From Bacteroidota bacterium (GTDB lineage: Bacteria; Bacteroidota; Bacteroidia; Flavobacteriales; Flavobacteriaceae): DNA of 64,000 nt. The translations under genes and the position numbers were made by a program. The notes beneath the pieces are model-generated. The model saw nothing but the letters and a program-made list of their open reading frames with translations, was not told the origin of the DNA and ran no database searches. This document shows, one piece after another, positions 24,921 to 34,118 of this stretch; position 1 is the stretch's first letter, and each line of letters begins with the position of its first letter. The DNA lies in NCBI GenBank assembly GCA_018267095.1, contig JAFDZC010000006.1, positions 186,001-250,000 of the forward strand. The letters run 5' to 3'.

Positions 24921-26498
24921 TTAAGATTTCTTTCTGAATACGATTAAAATACTCAACAAAAGCAGAAAGAAAGAGGCCAGATAAGCAATATAATCTCCAC
25001 AAAAAGTATAAAAAGTCATTTGGTTATTCAAGTGAACTACCCCGCGAATTGCTGTTTTTTCGCCGTATTTGGTTTGATTTGTCAAATCGCCTCGCTGATT
25101 GATAAAGGCCGAAATTCCTGTATTGGCGCTTCGGGCTACATCGCGGCGATTCTCAATGGCCCGCAGAATTGAAAAAGTCAAATGTTGTTTGTGGCCTTGG
25201 GTTTCGTTCCACCAAGCGTCGTTGGTGATAACCGCGAGAAACTGAGCGCCGTTTTGGACAAATTCACTCACATATTCTCCGTATACAGATTCATAGCAAA
25301 TAATCGGAGCCACTTTGGTTTGGTCATTAGACACAAAAGGAGTTCTGTCTTTTTGGGTGGTTTTGGTAGAAATAGTTCCGCCCAAATCGAGCATAATGTT
25401 GCCCAAAAGCGGTTCCAAAATACTTTTATAAGGCAAGTTCTCGATTCCGACAACCAATTTTGATTTGTAGTATTTCTGAATCTCCGGTTTTTGATTTACA
25501 AACAAAGCCGCGTTGTAAAAATCAACCCAAATTCCATCTCGAAATTTATTGGTTGATGGTTGTACAGCTGTAGAATCATAAATAAACTGATAAGTATCAA
25601 TACCCCACAACAATTGAACTTTTGGATGTTGTGCGATGTAATTCTGCATCAGATAGCGCGCCGGAGAATTATAAAAAACATCATACGGTGCATTCTCTGC
25701 CAAAACCGTTTCAGGAGCTATGACAAATTCTGTTTGATCAGTAATGAGGGAATCAGTTTGGTGTAATAATCCCTGAGCGATCAAAAAATTCGGAGTATCG
25801 TATTTTTCGGTATAAGGATCTACGTTGGGCTGTAAGACGATGACTTCCTTTTCAGCGCCTTTTTCTTCATAAATCGAATAAATCCAGAGCGAGAAAATAA
25901 TCGGAATAGCTATCATTGTTGCCCATTTTCCAAAAATTGTCGGGAATCTTTTTTCTTGTTTTGAAAGCTGATAAAACAACCAAGCATTTACGGCCAAAAC
26001 CCAGAGCGAACCGCCAAAACTTCCGGTGTATTCATACCACTGAATCCATTTCGGAAAAGAGGTAAAAACATGTCCTAAGTTGAGCCAAGGCCACGAAAAA
26101 TCCCAAATCAGATGGAATTTCTCAAAGCTGATCCACAAACACATCCAAAACAGTAAACTGACTTTGGCGACTGTTTTTTTAGCTGCCAAGTGATACAGTA
26201 AAAACAAAAAACTCATCAGTAAAGCGTTCACCAAAACGGCAAACAACATCCCAAAACCTGAAGCGTAGTAAAGCCACCAAGTCGTCAGGGCATTCCAAGT
26301 CACAAAAGCGATATAACCGTGAACGAGTATTTTGAATTTGGTTTTTCCGCCTTGTTCACGAATGGTTTTTTCGGCCATGAGCAGCGGAACAAAAGCTGCA
26401 AAAATCAGAAGCGGAAATCCATAGGTTGGCCAACTTCCGGCCAATAATAAACCGGTGGCAAGCGATTGGAAATAAGTGTTTTGAAGGATTTTTTTCAT
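24921..26498 (-). CDS. lnt: Apolipoprotein N-acyltransferase
   Basis: A 525-residue inner-membrane enzyme adding the third acyl chain to lipoproteins. Five to six N-terminal membrane segments (10-210) precede a nitrilase-fold domain with the catalytic triad visible as Glu263 (APETVL), Lys347 (SKLVV) and Cys401 (IICYESVYG); a last membrane helix lies at about 500-520. It follows directly on the PorV-like gene with no spacer, so the two are probably cotranscribed. Confidence 0.93.
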   Translation of the reverse strand: MKKILQNTYFQSLATGLLLAGSWPTYGFPLLIFAAFVPLLMAEKTIREQGGKTKFKILVHGYIAFVTWNALTTWWLYYASGFGMLFAVLVNALLMSFLFLLYHLAAKKTVAKVSLLFWMCLWISFEKFHLIWDFSWPWLNLGHVFTSFPKWIQWYEYTGSFGGSLWVLAVNAWLFYQLSKQEKRFPTIFGKWATMIAIPIIFSLWIYSIYEEKGAEKEVIVLQPNVDPYTEKYDTPNFLIAQGLLHQTDSLITDQTEFVIAPETVLAENAPYDVFYNSPARYLMQNYIAQHPKVQLLWGIDTYQFIYDSTAVQPSTNKFRDGIWVDFYNAALFVNQKPEIQKYYKSKLVVGIENLPYKSILEPLLGNIMLDLGGTISTKTTQKDRTPFVSNDQTKVAPIICYESVYGEYVSEFVQNGAQFLAVITNDAWWNETQGHKQHLTFSILRAIENRRDVARSANTGISAFINQRGDLTNQTKYGEKTAIRGVVHLNNQMTFYTFCGDYIAYLASFFLLLLSILIVFRKKS

Positions 26499-27566
26499 CT
26501 ATTCAAAAATACTCAAATCAACTTTAAGCGAGAAAATATTTGAATACAAGGCCGCACTTTGGTTTCCTAAATCGGTCAAAGCGTAATCAACTTGAATCCC
26601 TTTGTATTTAAAGCCCAAGCCAACATTGGGCTGAAAGCTTAGTTTGCTGGTATTGTCAATTTGAGTTTGTTTTTGAAAGTTGCCAAAACCGGTACGCACA
26701 AAAACCAAATCGGTATAGCCAAATTCAAGGCCGGCTGCCGGTGCAATACTGACCAAATCTGAAGCAATAATATCGTTGGTTTTGGTGAATTCCATATTGA
26801 GGTTGAGCGCGGCCAAAAAGGTATAATCACGGTCGTATTCAAACAAACGCGAAACGCCAAATTGTGCTTTGGGCAAGGTGATTTCGGTGCTTTCGGGTTT
26901 TTCTTGGTTTTGCCCTTCTACCGCTTGTTGGATTTTGGCATATTCATCTTCGTCGATGTTCCAAATGTTGTAAGTCGTAGTTATATCGCGCAACATAAGT
27001 CCAATATCCCAAGGCCCGGATTTAAATTTCAACCCTAAGTCAAAACCAAAGCCCCAAGAATTGGCAAATTTTCCGATGACACGACGAATTACTTTGGCAT
27101 TGGCTCCGTATTGCAAACCGTCGAGCGGCAATTTGTGGGCATATGAAAAAGTAAATCCGTAATCAGCGGTTGAGAATTTGCTGATGCGATTGTAGTCAAT
27201 ATTGCCTTGGTTGTCAATGAGTTGCGTCGTATTTAAAATATCGTCCACACCAAATCTAATCAGTGAAATGCCCCACGAACTTCTGTCGTCAATAGGTTGC
27301 GCATAGGCCGCATAATCATATTGTGCGATGTTGGCAAAATAACTCGCGTGCATGAGTGCAACTTGACGGCTTTCTATGCCCAACAAGCCCGCCGGATTCC
27401 AATAAACGGAATTCACGTCGTGTGACGAGGCTGTTACTGCATTGGCCATTCCTAAAGCAGCAGCATCCACCCCAATATTCATAAATTCATTGGAATATTT
27501 GCGTGCTGTTTGAGCTGATGAACACAGAGTAACCAACAACAAACACCAAAAGAGTGAATTCTTCAA
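26499..27566 (-). CDS. PorV/PorQ-family outer-membrane beta-barrel protein
   Basis: A 355-residue secreted barrel of the PorV/PorQ family, related to the T9SS components that shuttle cargo to the cell surface. After a signal peptide (LLVTLCSSAQ) comes the hallmark start GVDAAALGMANAVTA with NSVYWNPAGL, then alternating amphipathic strands to the end (LSIFE). No ATG occurs before the mature part; a TTG at 27564-27566 gives a standard signal peptide (KNSLFWCLLL) and lies downstream of a -7 box, so it is chosen over TTG 27599. Whether it is PorV proper or a paralogue cannot be settled here. Confidence 0.8.
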   Translation of the reverse strand: MKNSLFWCLLLVTLCSSAQTARKYSNEFMNIGVDAAALGMANAVTASSHDVNSVYWNPAGLLGIESRQVALMHASYFANIAQYDYAAYAQPIDDRSSWGISLIRFGVDDILNTTQLIDNQGNIDYNRISKFSTADYGFTFSYAHKLPLDGLQYGANAKVIRRVIGKFANSWGFGFDLGLKFKSGPWDIGLMLRDITTTYNIWNIDEDEYAKIQQAVEGQNQEKPESTEITLPKAQFGVSRLFEYDRDYTFLAALNLNMEFTKTNDIIASDLVSIAPAAGLEFGYTDLVFVRTGFGNFQKQTQIDNTSKLSFQPNVGLGFKYKGIQVDYALTDLGNQSAALYSNIFSLKVDLSIFE

Positions 27567-27596
27567 AGCAATTTTATTTTCGAAACTAAATTTTGC

Positions 27597-27604
27597 CAAA
27601 AATA
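27597..27604 (-). promoter_or_regulatory. -7 box for the PorV-like/lnt operon
   Basis: Minus-strand TATTTTTG matches TAnnTTTG. It covers the upstream TTG at 27597-27599, which therefore would not be in the transcript, and supports the start at 27566. Confidence 0.45.
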
Positions 27605-27706
27605 GATATTTTTATTGAGCTTTACGGCTGCCCATTTGAAATCGGGCCAAAAAAGCAAGGGTGAAAACTGTTTTTCAAAAACGCAGCAGACTTGAACTTA
27701 TTGTAT

Positions 27707-27714
27707 TACTTTTG
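27707..27714 (+). promoter_or_regulatory. -7 box for pssA
   Basis: TACTTTTG followed by C, the most frequent form of the box in flavobacteria, ends 18 bases before ATG 27733. It falls inside a longer reading frame that begins at GTG 27661 and so rules that start out. Confidence 0.5.
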
Positions 27715-27732
27715 CGATTCAAAATAAATTTC

Positions 27733-28431
27733 ATGCAAATCAAAAAACACCTTCCCAACACACTTACCTTGTTGAATTTGTTTAGCGGATGTTTGGCTGT
27801 GGTTGCCGTGGCCGAGCACAATTTTCAAATGGCTTTTTTTTGGGTGTGCTTGGGTATTTTCTTTGATTTTTTTGACGGATTTTTCGCGCGTTTGTTTCAA
27901 GTTTCCGGGCCTTTAGGACTACAGTTGGATTCTTTGGCCGATATGGTTACCAGCGGAGTGGCACCGGGTTATGTAATGTATGCAATGTTCGAGAAAACTC
28001 AAGGATGTGATTATATGTCGTATGCGGGATTCATCATCACTTTGGGCGCTTGTTTCAGATTGGCCAATTTTAATATTGATACACGTCAAACCGATTCGTT
28101 TATTGGTTTGCCCACTCCGGCCAATGCGTTGTTTTTTATGAGTTTGCCGCTCATTCCGCAATCGTTGTTGGTGATTGAGTTGTTTAGTAATCCGTGGTTT
28201 TTACTGGTGCTCTCGGTGTTGAGCGCTTACGTAATGAATGCTGAATTACCTCTGTTTTCACTCAAAGTCAAAAACTTTAGCTTATCAAAATACAAACTGC
28301 AAATCTTCTTTTTGGTGCTTTCAGTTTTGCTGTTGATTGGGCTGCAAGTATCGGCTTTACCGATTATAATTGTGACGTATGTTTTGCTATCGGTGGTGGA
28401 TAACAAATTTAAAATCACCCGAAAGGATTGA
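27733..28431 (+). CDS. pssA: CDP-diacylglycerol--serine O-phosphatidyltransferase
   Basis: A 232-residue membrane enzyme making phosphatidylserine, the precursor of phosphatidylethanolamine. The CDP-alcohol phosphotransferase motif is complete: Asp45, Asp48-Gly49, Ala52-Arg53, Gly62, Asp66 and Asp70. Six to seven hydrophobic segments follow the usual PssA layout, and the start MQIKKHLPNTLTLLNLFSG is typical. The ATG at 27733 is chosen because a -7 box lies just upstream. One base separates it from the convergent small gene. Confidence 0.92.
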   Translation: MQIKKHLPNTLTLLNLFSGCLAVVAVAEHNFQMAFFWVCLGIFFDFFDGFFARLFQVSGPLGLQLDSLADMVTSGVAPGYVMYAMFEKTQGCDYMSYAGFIITLGACFRLANFNIDTRQTDSFIGLPTPANALFFMSLPLIPQSLLVIELFSNPWFLLVLSVLSAYVMNAELPLFSLKVKNFSLSKYKLQIFFLVLSVLLLIGLQVSALPIIIVTYVLLSVVDNKFKITRKD

Positions 28432-28432
28432 T

Positions 28433-28642
28433 TTATTTGCGTTCTATCATATAAAGAATAAATCCAAAAAAGGCAAACACAAGCAGTAAAAATCCGTAGG
28501 TTTTAGGTTGCGCAAAATTCAGTGTGATTCCATCATTCGGATTGGGTTTGTCTACAAAAATGCGTTGGTCATTTTTGTTGAAATAGAACAGACTCCAAAT
28601 CCAATTCTTAGTATTTAACTCAGGTTTGTCTGAAGAATTCAT
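28433..28642 (-). CDS. DUF5808-like small membrane protein
   Basis: A 69-residue protein. Residues 13-45 (NWIWSLFYFNKNDQRIFV and the following TLNFAQPKTYG) resemble the DUF5808 motif, in which an aromatic-rich short segment precedes 'xRIFVxK...TLNFAxP'. A single membrane helix follows (about 48-66). It lies one base after lptB and so is probably its last cotranscribed gene. Function unknown. Confidence 0.65.
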   Translation of the reverse strand: MNSSDKPELNTKNWIWSLFYFNKNDQRIFVDKPNPNDGITLNFAQPKTYGFLLLVFAFFGFILYMIERK

Positions 28643-28643
28643 C

Positions 28644-29384
28644 TTAAAATTCTAATTTCTTTTTGCGCAATTCGAAGTTTTGACCGAGGTAAACGCGACG
28701 TACCATTTCATCTTCAACCAATTCTTCCGGAACTCCGGCTTTGAGAATTCCGCCTTCAAACATCAAATAAGTTTTATCGGTAATGGCAAGCGTTTCTTGT
28801 ACGTTGTGATCGGTAATGAGAATACCGATGTTTTTATTTTTGAGCTGGGCCACAATGCGCTGAATATCTTCAACCGCTACTGGGTCAACACCTGCGAAAG
28901 GTTCATCGAGCAAAATGAATTTCGGATCCGTGGCCAAAGCGCGCGCAATTTCTGTACGACGACGCTCACCACCCGAAAGCAAATCACCGCGGTTGGTGCG
29001 AATGTGTTGTAAACTAAACTCGTCAATGAGCGATTCCATTTTGGCTTCTTGTTCGGCTTTGCTCAAATTGGTGAGTTGCAGCACACTCATGATGTTGTCT
29101 TCAATGCTGAGTTTTCTGAACACCGAAGCTTCTTGCGCCAGATAGCCAATGCCTTGCTGAGCGCGTTTGTACATCGGATAATCAGTAATTTCAAGCTGAT
29201 CGAGGAAAATTTTTCCGGCATTGGGTTTGACCAACCCAACAATCATATAGAATGAAGTAGTTTTTCCGGCTCCGTTCGGACCGAGCAAACCCACAATTTC
29301 TCCTTGGTTTACTTCAACCGAAACACCTTTGACAACGCTTCTTCCTTTGTAGGTTTTGACTAAATTTTCCGCTCTTAATTTCAT
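28644..29384 (-). CDS. lptB: LPS export ABC transporter ATP-binding protein
   Basis: A 246-residue ATPase that powers extraction of LPS from the inner membrane with LptFG. Walker A GPNGAGKT (35-42), Q-loop YLAQEASVFRKL, signature LSGGERRR, Walker B FILLDEPFAGVDP and the ITDHN switch histidine are all LptB-type. The C-terminal extension GQNFEL is also typical. Together with kdsD and lnt it marks a Gram-negative envelope set. Confidence 0.93.
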   Translation of the reverse strand: MKLRAENLVKTYKGRSVVKGVSVEVNQGEIVGLLGPNGAGKTTSFYMIVGLVKPNAGKIFLDQLEITDYPMYKRAQQGIGYLAQEASVFRKLSIEDNIMSVLQLTNLSKAEQEAKMESLIDEFSLQHIRTNRGDLLSGGERRRTEIARALATDPKFILLDEPFAGVDPVAVEDIQRIVAQLKNKNIGILITDHNVQETLAITDKTYLMFEGGILKAGVPEELVEDEMVRRVYLGQNFELRKKKLEF

Positions 29385-29418
29385 CTGAGAATTACTTTAT
29401 CGTATACAAATAAACGAA

Positions 29419-29766
29419 TTAATTTGATTGTTCAAGCGCTTCCCAGAATTCATAAGCACGGCGCAAATGCGGAATTACAATGGTTCCGCCTACTAAAGTA
29501 GCGATGCTCATGGCTTCCATCATTTCGGTTTTATTTACGCCGTTTTTGTAGGCGGTTTCGAGATGATATTTGATGCAATCATCACAACGCAAAACCGTCG
29601 AAGCTACTAATCCCAACAATTCTTTCGTCTTGACATCGAGCGCGCCTTCGCTGTAGGCATTGGTGTCGAGGTTAAAAATGCGTTTGATGACTTTGTTGTC
29701 ATCGGCCAAAAGTTTTTCGTTCATTTTGGCGCGATAATCATTGAATTCTTTTACTAAATCAGCCAT
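29419..29766 (-). CDS. Carboxymuconolactone decarboxylase/AhpD-like protein
   Basis: A 115-residue AhpD-fold protein with Cys61-x2-Cys64 and His68 (CDDCIKYH), the redox pair and proton-relay residue of the family, so a thiol oxidoreductase role is more likely than decarboxylation. It overlaps the start region of tatC's stop by eight bases and is likely translated from the same transcript. Substrate unknown. Confidence 0.85.
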   Translation of the reverse strand: MADLVKEFNDYRAKMNEKLLADDNKVIKRIFNLDTNAYSEGALDVKTKELLGLVASTVLRCDDCIKYHLETAYKNGVNKTEMMEAMSIATLVGGTIVIPHLRRAYEFWEALEQSN

Positions 29767-30574
29767 TTTCTTTGAGTCGTTTTTTGTGAACTAAAACAGA
29801 TATATAAATGCTCGCTTCGTAGATAATTAACATCGGAATGGCCACAATGAGTTGACTGACCACATCGGGTGGTGTCACAATCGCAGCGACAATTAAGATG
29901 ATGACTACGGCGTATTTCCAGTATTTACGCAAAAAGGCCGGTGTAACCAGTCCGAGTTTGGTCAGGAAATAAATGATGATCGGAAGCTCAAAAAACAATC
30001 CGCTGGCAATGAGCGAGGTTTTGACCATACCGATGTATGAATCAAGTGTAAAGTGATTTTGAACGACTTCGCTAACTTTAAACGTGGCGAAGAAATTCAC
30101 CGACATCGGAATCACCACAAAGTAGCCAAACAAGACACCTAAGAAAAATAAAATAGAAGCGATAAAAATAAATAAGCCGGCATTTTTTCGCTCTTTTTCA
30201 TACAAAGCCGGGCTGATAAAACTCCACAGCAACCACAATATATAAGGGAACGAAAGGATAAATCCGGCCACCAAACAAATCCAAACCAAAATATTGACTT
30301 GGCCTTCCATATCGGTATTTTGAATGATGAACGGCAAACTGTCTACGCAAATGCTGTCTTTAAAGCCTACGTAATGCGATAAATCGCAGAAAAATCGATA
30401 GGTGATAAAACTCGTGCGCGTCGGTCCGAATATAATGGTGTCAAAAATGAAATCGCTGATAAAAAAAACCACCGTAGCCATGATGATGATGGCCAGCGTA
30501 GCGCGAATGAGGATTTTTCGAAGCTCTTCAAGATGCTCCAAAAACGACATTTCTTTGAGTTCTTTTTTACTCAT
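29759..30574 (-). CDS. tatC: Sec-independent protein translocase TatC
   Basis: A 271-residue membrane protein that binds twin-arginine signal peptides. The N-terminal FLEHLEELRK motif (11-20), which includes the conserved Glu of the signal-peptide site, and six membrane segments identify it. An enlarged first periplasmic loop (about 48-90) is common in Bacteroidota. It overlaps kdsD by one base and the AhpD-like gene by eight. Confidence 0.93.
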   Translation of the reverse strand: MSKKELKEMSFLEHLEELRKILIRATLAIIIMATVVFFISDFIFDTIIFGPTRTSFITYRFFCDLSHYVGFKDSICVDSLPFIIQNTDMEGQVNILVWICLVAGFILSFPYILWLLWSFISPALYEKERKNAGLFIFIASILFFLGVLFGYFVVIPMSVNFFATFKVSEVVQNHFTLDSYIGMVKTSLIASGLFFELPIIIYFLTKLGLVTPAFLRKYWKYAVVIILIVAAIVTPPDVVSQLIVAIPMLIIYEASIYISVLVHKKRLKENG

Positions 30575-31539
30575 TAAACAATCCCTTCTTTTAAAATGTC
30601 ATGTAAGTGAATAATGCCTTTGTATTGATTGCCATCTACCACCACCACTTGGGTAATGGCATTGTCTTCCATGAGGTTAAATGCATCAATGACCATGGCA
30701 TCGGCTTGAATCATTTTTGGGTTTTTGGTCATGATGTCGCGGGCACTCAAGTTGGCAAAACTATCTCGTTCATTGAGCATTCTACGAATATCTCCGTCGG
30801 TGATGATGCCGACAATTTGATCGTTTTCGACCACCGTAGTGACCCCCAAACGTTTTTCAGAAATCTCCATGATGGCTTTTTTGATGGGCGCATCGGGCGT
30901 TACCATCGGTTTGAGCGCTTGATCGAGCATATCGCGAACGCGCAAGAGTAATTTTTTACCCAAAGCACCTCCGGGATGAAATCGAGCAAAATCTTCTGCT
31001 TTGAAGTTTTTTAATTCCATCAAGCACACGGCCAGTGCATCGCCCAAAACGAGTTGCGCGGTAGTGCTGTTGGTCGGCGCGAGATTATTCGGACAAGATT
31101 CTGTTTCTACCGTTGCGTTCAAAACCAAATGAGCTGACTTGGCCAAAAATGAAGTAGTATTACCAGTGATGGCAATAAGTTTGTGCGCATATTCTTTTAA
31201 AAACGGAACCAGAACCTTAATTTCCGGGCTGTTGCCGCTTTTAGAAATACACACCACAACATCGTTTGAGTCAATCATTCCTAAATCGCCGTGAATAGCT
31301 TCGGCTGCATGCATAAAGGCCGCAGGTGTTCCGGTAGAATTCATGGTAGCCACTATTTTTTGAGCAATGATGGCGCTTTTTCCGATGCCGGTTACAACTA
31401 ATTTACCTTTACATGCGTTAATAGCTTCAACCGCAAGTGCAAAATCTTCTGACAGATAATCGACCAATTTTTTGATGGATTCGCTTTGAGAGAGAAGCGC
31501 TGATTGGGCCGTTTTCAGTATATTTTCGTGTGTTGTCAA
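30574..31539 (-). CDS. kdsD: D-arabinose-5-phosphate isomerase (KdsD/KpsF)
   Basis: A 321-residue enzyme converting ribulose-5-phosphate to arabinose-5-phosphate for Kdo. SIS domain with GIGKSAIIAQK (about 52-62), SKSGNSPEI and PTNSTTAQLVLGDALA, followed by two CBS domains (about 205-321). The start is a TTG (31537-31539): an in-frame stop lies 18 bases upstream and no ATG occurs before the SIS domain. First gene of the kdsD-tatC-AhpD-like run. Confidence 0.92.
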   Translation of the reverse strand: MTTHENILKTAQSALLSQSESIKKLVDYLSEDFALAVEAINACKGKLVVTGIGKSAIIAQKIVATMNSTGTPAAFMHAAEAIHGDLGMIDSNDVVVCISKSGNSPEIKVLVPFLKEYAHKLIAITGNTTSFLAKSAHLVLNATVETESCPNNLAPTNSTTAQLVLGDALAVCLMELKNFKAEDFARFHPGGALGKKLLLRVRDMLDQALKPMVTPDAPIKKAIMEISEKRLGVTTVVENDQIVGIITDGDIRRMLNERDSFANLSARDIMTKNPKMIQADAMVIDAFNLMEDNAITQVVVVDGNQYKGIIHLHDILKEGIV

Positions 31540-31556
31540 AACGGAGTTCTATAAAA

Positions 31557-31587
31557 TTTTGTACGAATAAAAAAAGTTGTACTTTTA
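31557..31587 (+). promoter_or_regulatory. Promoter candidate for recQ
   Basis: TTTTG at 31557-31561, 18 bases, then TACTTTTA at 31580-31587 (one base off TAnnTTTG). It ends 39 bases before the recQ ATG and lies in the divergent space with kdsD. Confidence 0.5.
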
Positions 31588-31626
31588 TGTGTCGCAAATT
31601 TATACAAATTACCATTAATATCGAGC

Positions 31627-33822
31627 ATGAATTCAAACGAAATTGACATACACAAAGAACTCAAGAAGTACTTTGGTTTCAATCAATTTAAAGGCCTACA
31701 AGAGCCCGTTATCAAAAGTATCCTAGCCCAGCAAAACACCTTTGTCATTATGCCTACCGGAGGCGGCAAGTCGTTGTGTTATCAATTGCCAGCATTGGTG
31801 CAAGACGGAACCGCCATCGTGGTTTCGCCGTTGATAGCCCTGATGAAAAATCAAGTAGATGCTATTCGAAGCCTATCTTCAGAAATCGGGATTGCACACG
31901 TGCTCAATTCATCGCTCACCAAAACCGAAATCAATCAGGTCAAAAAAGACATCACCAGCGGCATCACCAAATTGCTTTATGTTGCTCCTGAATCTCTGAC
32001 CAAAGATGAGTATGTTGCTTTTCTGCAAAGTGTTTCCATATCATTTGTTGCCATTGACGAGGCGCATTGTATTTCAGAATGGGGCCATGATTTCCGCCCG
32101 GAATACAGAAACTTACGCCATATCATCAAACAATTGGGGAATATTCCCATCATTGGTTTGACTGCAACCGCGACGCCTAAAGTACAAGAAGATATCCTCA
32201 AGAATTTAGATATGACCGATGCGAAGACTTTTAAAGCATCGTTCAATCGTCCGAATTTATATTACGAAGTTCGTCCAAAAACCAAAAATGTTGAGACCGA
32301 CATCATTCGTTTTATCAAACAACAAAAAGGAAAATCAGGCATTATTTACTGCTTGAGTCGTAAAAAAGTAGAATCCATTGCCGAAGTGCTCCAAGTAAAC
32401 GGAATCAGTGCGGTGCCTTATCATGCCGGATTAGATGCCAAAACCAGAGCGAAACATCAAGATATGTTTTTGATGGAAGAAGTCGATGTGGTTGTGGCCA
32501 CTATTGCCTTTGGAATGGGCATCGACAAACCTGATGTTCGCTTTGTAATTCACCATGATATTCCTAAATCGCTCGAGAGTTATTACCAAGAAACCGGACG
32601 TGCCGGACGCGATGGTGGTGAAGGTTATTGCTTGGCGTATTATTCATATAAAGATGTAGAAAAACTCGAGAAATTTATGTCGGGCAAACCGGTGGCTGAG
32701 CAAGAAATTGGTTTTGCACTACTGCAAGAAGTCGTGGCTTATGCCGAAACATCCATGTCGCGCCGCAAATTTTTATTGCATTATTTCGGTGAAGAATTCG
32801 ATAGCGAAACCGGCGAAGGTGCTGATATGGACGACAATGTTCGCCATCCGAAAAATAAGAAAGAAGCCCAAGATCAAGTGGTCAAGTTGCTTCAGGTGGT
32901 GCGCGATACCAAGCATTTATACAAATCAAAAGAAATCGTGTATACACTGATTGGTCGGGTGAACGCTGTGATTAACGCACACAAAACCGACGCCCAGCAC
33001 TTTTTTGGTTCGGGCAGCGATTTTGAAGAACGTCATTGGATGGCACTGATTCGTCAAGTTTTGGTAGAAGGTCTATTGAGCAAAGACATTGAAACCTACG
33101 GAATTTTGAAAATCACTGATAAAGGGCTTGACTTTTTGAAAAATCCACAGTCGTTTATGATGACCGAGGATCACGATTATACCGATGCAGATGATGATTC
33201 GGTTGTGGTTGCCGGCAAAGGTTCCGGAACCGCCGATGAAGCACTCATGGGCATGTTGCGCGATTTGCGAAAAAAAGTGGCCAAGAAGCTCGGAGTTCCG
33301 CCGTTTGTGGTGTTTCAAGATCCATCGCTCGAAGATATGGCGCTCAAATATCCGATGACCATTGAAGAGTTAACCAATACGCATGGAGTCGGAGAGGGCA
33401 AAGCCAAAAAGTACGGAAAAGATTTTGTCGAACTCATCAGCCGTTATGTTCAAGACAACGATATCGTTCGTCCGGATGATTTGGTGGTGCGTTCCACTGG
33501 AGCCAATTCGGCCAACAAACTTTATATCATTCAAAATATTGACCGCAAACTTCCGCTCGATGACATTGCTTCGTCCAAAGGCCTCAACATGGATGCGCTT
33601 TTGAAAGAAATGGAGCAAATTGTCTATTCGGGTACTAAACTCAACATCAGTTATTGGGTGGATGAACTCCTAGATGACGATCAGCAAGAAGAGATTCACG
33701 AGTATTTTATGGAATCTGAAACCGATCGGATAGAAGATGCTTTGCGCGAATTTGACGGTGCTTATGATATTGACGAGCTGCGTTTGATGCGTATTAAATT
33801 CATTAGTGAAGTAGCCAATTAG
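31627..33822 (+). CDS. recQ: ATP-dependent DNA helicase RecQ
   Basis: A 731-residue SF2 3'-5' helicase. Walker A MPTGGGKSLCYQ (42-53), DEAH box with CISEWGHDFRPEY, TATATP, and motif VI ETGRAGRDG. The winged-helix (RQC) region follows, an HRDC domain lies at about 537-610, and an HTH-type tail of about 120 residues extends the protein beyond E. coli RecQ (609). The four zinc-binding cysteines are absent: SMSRRKF stands where the first Cys is expected and DMDDNVRHPK where CxxC..C would be. Ends overlap the convergent small gene by four bases. Confidence 0.94.
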   Translation: MNSNEIDIHKELKKYFGFNQFKGLQEPVIKSILAQQNTFVIMPTGGGKSLCYQLPALVQDGTAIVVSPLIALMKNQVDAIRSLSSEIGIAHVLNSSLTKTEINQVKKDITSGITKLLYVAPESLTKDEYVAFLQSVSISFVAIDEAHCISEWGHDFRPEYRNLRHIIKQLGNIPIIGLTATATPKVQEDILKNLDMTDAKTFKASFNRPNLYYEVRPKTKNVETDIIRFIKQQKGKSGIIYCLSRKKVESIAEVLQVNGISAVPYHAGLDAKTRAKHQDMFLMEEVDVVVATIAFGMGIDKPDVRFVIHHDIPKSLESYYQETGRAGRDGGEGYCLAYYSYKDVEKLEKFMSGKPVAEQEIGFALLQEVVAYAETSMSRRKFLLHYFGEEFDSETGEGADMDDNVRHPKNKKEAQDQVVKLLQVVRDTKHLYKSKEIVYTLIGRVNAVINAHKTDAQHFFGSGSDFEERHWMALIRQVLVEGLLSKDIETYGILKITDKGLDFLKNPQSFMMTEDHDYTDADDDSVVVAGKGSGTADEALMGMLRDLRKKVAKKLGVPPFVVFQDPSLEDMALKYPMTIEELTNTHGVGEGKAKKYGKDFVELISRYVQDNDIVRPDDLVVRSTGANSANKLYIIQNIDRKLPLDDIASSKGLNMDALLKEMEQIVYSGTKLNISYWVDELLDDDQQEEIHEYFMESETDRIEDALREFDGAYDIDELRLMRIKFISEVAN

Positions 33823-34052
33823 CTATATACTTCGCCTCGGTGGGGTCGCAAGGCATCGCGCACCGAAATCATGTCCGATTCTTCTACGACCATATAAGCT
33901 ATACAATACAACTCATTTTTGATTTCAAATCCGGTGATGTTGACTGATAAACCTTGAATTTTAATGTATTCTTTAAGGTGAATTTCGTGGTGCTCAGCAG
34001 TTTTTTGAGCGCCTTCGCCACGAAAATCCCAGATGAGTTTTATTCGACGCAT
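33819..34052 (-). CDS. Small conserved protein of unknown function
   Basis: A 77-residue basic-to-acidic soluble protein (MRRIKLIWDFRGEGAQ...). Neither a signal peptide nor a membrane helix is visible. The regular spacing of charged residues and a his-rich AEHHEIHLKEY stretch near residue 20 suggest a folded alpha/beta protein. It is convergent with and overlaps recQ by four bases. I do not recognise the family. Confidence 0.7.
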   Translation of the reverse strand: MRRIKLIWDFRGEGAQKTAEHHEIHLKEYIKIQGLSVNITGFEIKNELYCIAYMVVEESDMISVRDALRPHRGEVYS

Positions 34053-34079
34053 AAAAGCTTAATAATTAGATAAATATTT

Positions 34080-34087
34080 TATATTTG
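34080..34087 (+). promoter_or_regulatory. -7 box for the T9SS cargo gene
   Basis: TATATTTG, a full match to TAnnTTTG, 31 bases before ATG 34119. No -33 TTG at 17-23 bases. Confidence 0.45.
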
Positions 34088-34118
34088 TTACAAATTGCTA
34101 ACTTAAAAGAAACAAATT

